This document shows positions 1 through 4,659 of a stretch of DNA of 7,370 nucleotides, piece after piece (position 1 is the stretch's first letter; each line of letters opens with the position of its first letter). The stretch comes from JAQGMJ01 sp036271855. GTDB lineage: Bacteria; Pseudomonadota; Gammaproteobacteria; Burkholderiales; JAEUOS01. The notes below the pieces were generated by a model, which ran no database searches, had not been told where the DNA came from, and saw nothing but the letters and a program-made list of their open reading frames with translations. A program made the translations under genes and the position numbers. The stretch spans positions 1 to 7,370 of the forward strand of contig DATAZV010000428.1 in assembly GCA_036271855.1 (NCBI GenBank). Direction: 5' to 3'.

Positions 1-1
1 C

Positions 2-901
2 AAGACCCTCGCCCTGCAGCGCGAAACCGCCCGGGCTGACCGGCCGGTGTTCGACCTGATCTGCGACCTCGAAGACGGCGCCGCCGCCGGTGCCGAGAAG
101 CAGACCGCCGAGATGGTGGCCCACTGGGTGGCCAGCGACGAGAATACCTTCGGCCGCGCCGGCGTGCGCATCCACGACGCCAGCCACCCGCACTGCATGA
201 AAGACGTCGAGATCATCGTCGGCCAGGCCGGCCACAAGCTCGCCTACATCACCCTGCCGAAGTGCGACAGCCGGATGGACGCGCTGAAGGTGCTCTCCTA
301 TGTCGAGGAGCTGCGCACCGAAGCCGGCATCAAGCGCCCGATTCCCATGCACGTGATGATCGAAACGCACAACGGCCTGCGCGAAGTATTCGACATCGTC
401 TCGCTGCCCCTGATCGAGGGCGTGACCCTGGGCATCATGGATTTCGTCAGCGGCTTCGCCGGCGCCATCCCCGACACCGCCATGTCTTCCCCCGGCCAGT
501 TCGACCACCCGCTGGTGCGCCGCGCCAAGCTGGAGATTGCCTCCGCGGGCCTGGGCAACGGCGCCATCCCGATCCACGGCATCACCCAGGAATACAAAGA
601 CCCCAGCGTGGTCGAAGGCGATGCCCGCCGCGCCCGCGAAGAGTTCGGCTTCCTGCGCATGTACAGCATCCACCCGGACCAGATTCAACCGATCATCCGC
701 GGCATGCAGCCGCGCGACAGCGAAATCGCCGACGCCAGCGCCATCCTGCTGGCCGCCTACCTGAAGGACTGGGGCCCGGTGGGTTACCACGGCAAGTTGC
801 ACGACCGCGCCAGCTACCGCTATTACTGGCAGCTACTCAAGCGCGCGCAAGCCACCGGCGTGAGCGTGCCGGACGAAGCGCGCAAGGCGTTCTTTTCGTA
901 A
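2..901 (+). CDS. CitE / HpcH-HpaI aldolase-family CoA-ester lyase (5'-truncated by window edge)
   Basis: The reading frame is open from the first bases of the window (299 codons seen, TAA stop at 899-901), so the true start lies upstream. The GTG at 47 sits inside the conserved first strand (VFDLICDLEDGA) and is not a credible start. The family is a TIM-barrel of Mg-dependent C-C lyases/aldolases acting on CoA thioesters such as citryl-, malyl-, methylmalyl- or citramalyl-CoA. Visible hallmarks are the DLEDG strand near 59-85, a GVRIHD arginine (codon 167-169), the MIETHNGL glutamate (codon 362-364), the GIMDF aspartate (codon 440-442) and the C-terminal YSIHPDQIQPI segment. In relatives the Arg binds substrate and the Glu/Asp pair binds the metal. 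After this comes an aromatic-rich tail of about 60 residues ending AFFS. It ends 25 bp before prpB and is probably co-transcribed. The family is confident; the substrate is unknown. Malyl-/methylmalyl-CoA or citramalyl-CoA lyase are possibilities. Confidence 0.85.
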   Translation, partial: KTLALQRETARADRPVFDLICDLEDGAAAGAEKQTAEMVAHWVASDENTFGRAGVRIHDASHPHCMKDVEIIVGQAGHKLAYITLPKCDSRMDALKVLSYVEELRTEAGIKRPIPMHVMIETHNGLREVFDIVSLPLIEGVTLGIMDFVSGFAGAIPDTAMSSPGQFDHPLVRRAKLEIASAGLGNGAIPIHGITQEYKDPSVVEGDARRAREEFGFLRMYSIHPDQIQPIIRGMQPRDSEIADASAILLAAYLKDWGPVGYHGKLHDRASYRYYWQLLKRAQATGVSVPDEARKAFFS

Positions 902-926
902 ATCGATTCAACCCGAGGCCGCCATC

Positions 927-1817
927 ATGACCACCCCCGCTTCCGCCGGCGCCAAATTCCGCCAGGCCGTCAAGGACGAAAACCCGCTGCAGGTGGTGGG
1001 CGCGATTACTGCCTACGCCGCCCGCATGGCCGAGCGCACCGGCTTCAAGGCGGTGTACCTGTCCGGCGGCGGCGTGGCTGCAAACTCCCTGGGCATGCCC
1101 GACCTCGGCATCTCGACCATGGAAGATGTGCTGACCGACGCCACCCGCATCACCGAAGTCTGCTCCCTGCCGCTGATGGTCGACATCGACACCGGCTGGG
1201 GCGGCGCGTTCAACATCGCCCGCACCATCCGCTCCTTCACCCGCGCCGGTGTCGCTGCCGTGCACATGGAAGACCAGGTCTCCGCCAAGCGCTGCGGCCA
1301 TCGCCCGGGCAAGGAAGTGGTGCCCAAGGAAGAAATGGTCGACCGCATCAAGGCCGCGATGGACGCAAAAACGGATTCGCAATTCGTCATCATGGCCCGT
1401 TGCGACGCGCTGGCCGCCGAAGGCATGAATGCGATGCTCGACCGCGTCGCCGCCTATGTCGAAGCCGGCGCCGACATGATCTTCCCCGAAGCCATCACCA
1501 AGCTTGAGCAATACAAGCAGGTAAAAGAGGCGGTCAAGGTACCTATCCTCGCCAACCTGACGGAATTCGGCCAGACGCCGCTGTTCACCCTCGACGAACT
1601 GCGCACAGTGAATGTGGATATCGCCCTCTACTGCTGCGGCGCCTATCGCGCGATGAATGCGGCGGCCCTGAATTTCTACCAGGTGCTGCGCCGCGAAGGC
1701 ACGCAAAAGAACGCCGTGCCCACCATGCAAAGCCGCGCCGACCTTTACGACTACCTCGGCTATCACACCTACGAAGACAAGCTCGATACCCTGTTCTCTC
1801 AGGGCAAGGGCAAGTAG
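927..1817 (+). CDS. prpB: 2-methylisocitrate lyase PrpB
   Basis: This 296-residue protein has the same length as enterobacterial PrpB. It cleaves (2R,3S)-2-methylisocitrate into pyruvate and succinate, the last step of the cytoplasmic 2-methylcitrate cycle. It belongs to the isocitrate lyase/PEP mutase superfamily. The sequence shows YLSGGGVAANSLGMPD (from residue 44), the metal-binding VDIDTGWGG segment (D86, D88) and the superfamily catalytic motif KRCGH (residues 121-125, with C123 as the expected catalytic cysteine). MEDQ lies just before this motif. The short length and the KRCGH-RPGKE context favour PrpB over true isocitrate lyase, which is much longer. The ATG at 927 is supported by a GAGG ribosome-binding site at 915-918. 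It follows the CitE-like gene by 25 bp and precedes prpC by 52 bp, so it is probably part of one operon. No missing catalytic residue or truncation is seen. Confidence 0.95.
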   Translation: MTTPASAGAKFRQAVKDENPLQVVGAITAYAARMAERTGFKAVYLSGGGVAANSLGMPDLGISTMEDVLTDATRITEVCSLPLMVDIDTGWGGAFNIARTIRSFTRAGVAAVHMEDQVSAKRCGHRPGKEVVPKEEMVDRIKAAMDAKTDSQFVIMARCDALAAEGMNAMLDRVAAYVEAGADMIFPEAITKLEQYKQVKEAVKVPILANLTEFGQTPLFTLDELRTVNVDIALYCCGAYRAMNAAALNFYQVLRREGTQKNAVPTMQSRADLYDYLGYHTYEDKLDTLFSQGKGK

Positions 1818-1854
1818 CACCAACCACAATAAAGCAATTCCCCAGGGATTTACC

Positions 1855-1861
1855 AAAGGAG
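1855..1861 (+). promoter_or_regulatory. Strong Shine-Dalgarno site of prpC
   Basis: AAAGGAG lies 8 nt before the prpC ATG at 1870. It is the best ribosome-binding site in the window and fixes the prpC start. The rest of the 52-bp prpB-prpC gap is relatively A-rich and shows no hairpin terminator or clear promoter. Confidence 0.75.
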
Positions 1862-1869
1862 TGTTTTGA

Positions 1870-3030
1870 ATGAGTGAGCAAGCCGCCCCCGCCACGGGCC
1901 CGAAACCGAAAAAATCCGTCGCCCTCTCCGGCGTCACCGCGGGCAACACCGCGCTGTGTACTGTGGGCCGCAGCGGCAACGACCTGCACTATCGCGGCTA
2001 CGACATTCTCGATGTAGCCGACTCCTGCGAGTTCGAGGAAATCGCCTACCTGCTGGTGCACGGCAAGCTGCCCACCGCCGCCGAGTTGAAGGTCTACAAG
2101 CTCAAGCTAAAAGCCTTGCGCGGCCTGCCCGCCGCGGTGAAATGGGCACTCGAAGCCCTGCCCGCCGCCAGCCACCCGATGGACGTGATGCGCACCGGCG
2201 TCTCGGCGCTCGGTTGCGCCCTGCCGGAAAAGGACGACCACAATCACCCCGGCGCGCGCGACATCGCCGACCGCCTGATGGCTTCGCTGGGTTCGATGCT
2301 GCTCTACTGGTATCACTTCAGCAACAACGGCAAGCGCATCGAAGTCGAGACCGACGACGACTCCATCGGCGGCCACTTCCTGCACCTGCTGCACGGCGAG
2401 AAGCCTTCCGACTCCTGGGTGCAGGCGATGCACACCTCCCTCATCCTTTACGCCGAGCACGAGTTCAACGCGTCTACGTTTACTTGCCGCGTCATCGCCG
2501 GCACCGGTTCCGACATGTACTCGGCCATCACTGGCGGCATCGGCGCCCTGCGCGGCCCCAAGCACGGCGGCGCCAACGAAGTCGCCTTCGAAGTACAAAA
2601 GCGCTACGAGACGCCGGACGAGGCCGAAGCCGATGCCCGCGCCCGTGTCGAGCGCAAGGAAGTGATCATCGGCTTCGGCCACCCGGTCTACACCGTCTCC
2701 GACCCGCGTAACAAGGTGATCAAGGAAGTCGCGCGCAAGCTCTCCAAGGAAGCCGGCGACATGAAGATGTTCGAAATCGCCGACCGCCTCGAGGCAACCA
2801 TGATGGACGCGAAGAAGATGTTCGCCAACCTCGACTGGTTCTCCGCCGTCTCGTACCACATGATGGGCGTGCCCACCGCCATGTTCACCCCGCTGTTCGT
2901 CATCGCCCGCACCTCCGGCTGGGCCGCGCACGTGATCGAGCAGCGCATCGACGGCAAGATCATCCGCCCCGCCGCCAACTACACCGGCCCGGACGACAAG
3001 AAGTTCGTGAAAATCCGCGACCGCAAATAA
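1870..3030 (+). CDS. prpC: 2-methylcitrate synthase PrpC
   Basis: This 386-residue citrate-synthase-family enzyme condenses propionyl-CoA with oxaloacetate to give 2-methylcitrate and CoA, the entry step of the methylcitrate cycle. The N-terminus (KPKKSVALSGVTAGNTALCTVG, from about residue 13, then LHYRGYDILD) is characteristic of PrpC rather than the longer GltA-type citrate synthase. The length also fits the short, PrpC-type class (about 375-390 residues). The three catalytic residues of the fold are present: H232 in KHGGANE, H271 in GFGHPVY and D322 in NLDWFSA. The conserved PLFVIARTSGWAAHVIEQR helix follows, then the IIRPAANYTGP end. The ATG has a strong AAAGGAG site 8 nt upstream. prpD begins 27 bp after the stop, so the two are very likely co-transcribed. 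Such enzymes often retain some citrate synthase activity, which cannot be judged from sequence. The gene appears intact. Confidence 0.96.
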   Translation: MSEQAAPATGPKPKKSVALSGVTAGNTALCTVGRSGNDLHYRGYDILDVADSCEFEEIAYLLVHGKLPTAAELKVYKLKLKALRGLPAAVKWALEALPAASHPMDVMRTGVSALGCALPEKDDHNHPGARDIADRLMASLGSMLLYWYHFSNNGKRIEVETDDDSIGGHFLHLLHGEKPSDSWVQAMHTSLILYAEHEFNASTFTCRVIAGTGSDMYSAITGGIGALRGPKHGGANEVAFEVQKRYETPDEAEADARARVERKEVIIGFGHPVYTVSDPRNKVIKEVARKLSKEAGDMKMFEIADRLEATMMDAKKMFANLDWFSAVSYHMMGVPTAMFTPLFVIARTSGWAAHVIEQRIDGKIIRPAANYTGPDDKKFVKIRDRK

Positions 3031-3057
3031 ACACAAACCCAAGACAAAGAGCCCACC

Positions 3058-4509
3058 ATGTCCGCCCACATTTCCAACGTTCGCCCCAAGGCCGACAAAG
3101 TCCTGACCGACATCGTCGACTACGTCCTGAAGTACAAGATCGAGTCCAAGCTGGCCTACGACACGGCGCGCAACTGCCTGATCGATACCCTGGGCTGCGG
3201 CCTCGAAGCGCTGGAGTACCCCGCCTGCCGCAAGCTGATGGGGCCTATCGTCCCCGGCACCGTGGTGCCCAACGGCGCCAAGGTGCCCGGCACCCAGTTC
3301 CAGCTCGATCCCGTCCAGGCGGCGTTTAACATCGGCTGCATGATCCGCTGGCTCGACTTCAACGACACCTGGCTGGCGGCCGAATGGGGCCATCCGTCGG
3401 ACAACCTCGGCGGCATCCTGGCGACGGCCGACTGGCTTTCGCGCAACGCCGTGGCCATGGGCAAGAAGCCCCTGACCATGAAGGCCGTGCTCACCGGCAT
3501 GATCAAGGCGCACGAAATCCAGGGCTGCATCGCCCTGGAAAATTCCTTCAACAAGGTCGGCCTGGACCACGTGGTGCTGGTGAAGGCCGCCTCCACCGCC
3601 GTCGTCTCCGAAATGCTCGGCCTCACGCGCGATGAAACCATCAACGCCGTCTCGCTCGCCTTTGTCGACGGCCAGTCGCTGCGCACCTACCGCCACTCAC
3701 CCAACACCGGCTCGCGCAAGAGCTGGGCCGCCGGTGATGCCACCTCGCGCGCCGTGCGCCTGGCGCTGATCGCCAAGACCGGCGAAATGGGCTACCCCTC
3801 GGTGCTCACCGCCAAGACCTGGGGCTTCTACGACGTGCTGTTCAAGGGCAACGAGTTCAAGTTCCAGCGCCCCTATGGGTCGTACGTGATGGAAAACGTG
3901 CTGTTCAAGATTTCCTTCCCCGCGGAATTCCACTCGCAGACCGCGGTCGAGTGCGCCATGGAAATCCACCAGCAGCTCGCCAAGGCCGGCAAGAAGCCGG
4001 AAGACATCAAGAAGATCACCATCCGCACCCACGAAGCCTGCATCCGCATCATCGACAAGAAGGGCCCGCTGGACAACCCGGCCGACCGCGACCACTGCAT
4101 CCAGTACATGGTCGCCGTGCCGATCATCTTCGGGCGCCTCACCGCCGACGACTACGAAGATAGCGTGGCCAAGGACCCGCGCATCGACAAGCTGCGCGAC
4201 AAGATCGTCTGCGTCGAAGACAAGGCCTATACCAAGGATTATCACGACCCGAAAAAGCGCTCCATCGCCAACGCGCTCACGGTCGAGTTCAACGACGGCA
4301 AGAAGCTCAAGGAAGTGGTCTGCGAATACCCGATCGGCCACCGCCTGCGCCGCAAGGAAGGCATTCCCCTGCTCGAAGCCAAGTTCAAGATCAACCTGGC
4401 GCGCCAGTTCCCGGCACGCCAGCAGCAAAAAATCCTCGACGTCTCGCTGGACCAGAAGGCCCTGGAGGCCATGCCGGTGCACGAATATGTCGATCTGTAC
4501 GTGATCTGA
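3058..4509 (+). CDS. prpD: 2-methylcitrate dehydratase PrpD
   Basis: This 483-residue protein of the MmgE/PrpD family matches the length of Escherichia coli PrpD. It dehydrates 2-methylcitrate to 2-methyl-cis-aconitate without an iron-sulfur cluster. The match to PrpD is seen along the whole chain: VDYVLKYKIESKLAYDTA near the N-terminus, EYPACRKLMGPIVPGTVVPNG around residues 53-73, and the highly conserved DFNDTWLAAEWGHPSDN at 100-116. Further on are SLRTYRHSPNTGSRKSWAAGDATSR, KISFPAEFHSQTAVE, RTHEACIRIIDKKGPL, and the C-terminal INLARQFPARQQQ and MPVHEYVDLYVI. The ATG at 3058 gives the family-typical MSAxI-N-(I/V)RP start. Its ribosome-binding site is weak (AAAGAG at 3046-3051), so translation may partly depend on coupling to prpC 27 bp upstream. 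A hairpin terminator directly follows the stop codon, making prpD the last gene of the prp unit. The product needs an aconitase partner to complete the isomerisation, and acnA lies next door. Confidence 0.96.
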   Translation: MSAHISNVRPKADKVLTDIVDYVLKYKIESKLAYDTARNCLIDTLGCGLEALEYPACRKLMGPIVPGTVVPNGAKVPGTQFQLDPVQAAFNIGCMIRWLDFNDTWLAAEWGHPSDNLGGILATADWLSRNAVAMGKKPLTMKAVLTGMIKAHEIQGCIALENSFNKVGLDHVVLVKAASTAVVSEMLGLTRDETINAVSLAFVDGQSLRTYRHSPNTGSRKSWAAGDATSRAVRLALIAKTGEMGYPSVLTAKTWGFYDVLFKGNEFKFQRPYGSYVMENVLFKISFPAEFHSQTAVECAMEIHQQLAKAGKKPEDIKKITIRTHEACIRIIDKKGPLDNPADRDHCIQYMVAVPIIFGRLTADDYEDSVAKDPRIDKLRDKIVCVEDKAYTKDYHDPKKRSIANALTVEFNDGKKLKEVVCEYPIGHRLRRKEGIPLLEAKFKINLARQFPARQQQKILDVSLDQKALEAMPVHEYVDLYVI

Positions 4510-4513
4510 AAAC

Positions 4514-4543
4514 AAACCCGGCACATGCCGGGTTTTGCTTTTT
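4514..4543 (+). terminator. Intrinsic (rho-independent) terminator after prpD
   Basis: AAACCCGGC (4514-4522) pairs perfectly with GCCGGGTTT (4527-4535) around a four-base ACAT loop. The stem is 9 bp with a GC-rich core and is followed by TGCTTTTT (4536-4543). It starts 5 nt after the prpD stop. This is a classic terminator geometry and should separate the prp transcript from acnA. The stem is symmetric but the U-tract is on the + strand, so it acts on + strand transcription. Confidence 0.85.
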
Positions 4544-4557
4544 GGCTGGTTGAACTG

Positions 4558-4570
4558 TGCATCAAATGCA
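4558..4570. promoter_or_regulatory. Upstream palindrome of a possible two-site operator before acnA
   Basis: TGCAT (4558-4562) and ATGCA (4566-4570) form a 5-bp inverted repeat with a CAA spacer. It shares the seven bases CAAATGC (4563-4569) with the stronger palindrome starting at 4586, where the same heptamer recurs at 4593-4599, exactly 30 bp on. The palindrome is short and could occur by chance; its interest comes only from the second copy. Confidence 0.3.
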
Positions 4571-4580
4571 TTGCCCAATC

Positions 4581-4610
4581 TTGACGATGGCACAAATGCC
4601 ATCAGATACA
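4581..4610 (+). promoter_or_regulatory. Candidate sigma70-type promoter for acnA
   Basis: TTGACG (4581-4586) matches five of six bases of the -35 consensus. GATACA (4605-4610) is a weak -10 (three of six) at 18-bp spacing. Initiation would fall around 4617, leaving a leader of roughly 40 nt before the acnA ATG. The position between the prpD terminator and acnA makes a promoter here likely, but the exact -10 is uncertain. Confidence 0.45.
4586..4603. promoter_or_regulatory. Perfect 7-bp inverted repeat overlapping the acnA promoter (candidate operator)
   Basis: GATGGCA (4586-4592) and TGCCATC (4597-4603) are exact reverse complements around a CAAA spacer. The element occupies the interval between the candidate -35 and -10 hexamers, where a bound dimeric repressor would block RNA polymerase. 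Because it lies upstream of the expected transcription start, a DNA operator is a better reading than an RNA hairpin. The binding protein cannot be named from sequence. Confidence 0.4.
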
Positions 4611-4648
4611 AAGAAGACACCGCAACATCGCCGCACCGCCGTTCACTC

Positions 4649-4654
4649 TGGAGA
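4649..4654 (+). promoter_or_regulatory. Shine-Dalgarno site of acnA
   Basis: TGGAGA ends 5 nt before the ATG at 4660. It supports this start for acnA over any internal methionine. Confidence 0.7.
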
Positions 4655-4659
4655 ATCTC

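Noticed and set aside
47..49. GTG as the start codon of the CitE-like gene
   Set aside because: The frame stays open upstream to the window edge, no ribosome-binding site precedes the GTG, and starting here would remove the N-terminal part of the barrel before its first conserved strand.
837..1979. A 380-codon minus-strand open frame opposite prpB
   Set aside because: It is antisense to prpB, overlaps two gene boundaries, and has no family features; prpB carries the KRCGH motif in the real frame.
2107..3696. A 529-codon minus-strand open frame opposite prpC and prpD
   Set aside because: Same composition artefact: stop codons are scarce on the reverse strand of genes using GC-rich third positions. 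The + strand frames carry catalytic motifs throughout, so this is a shadow.
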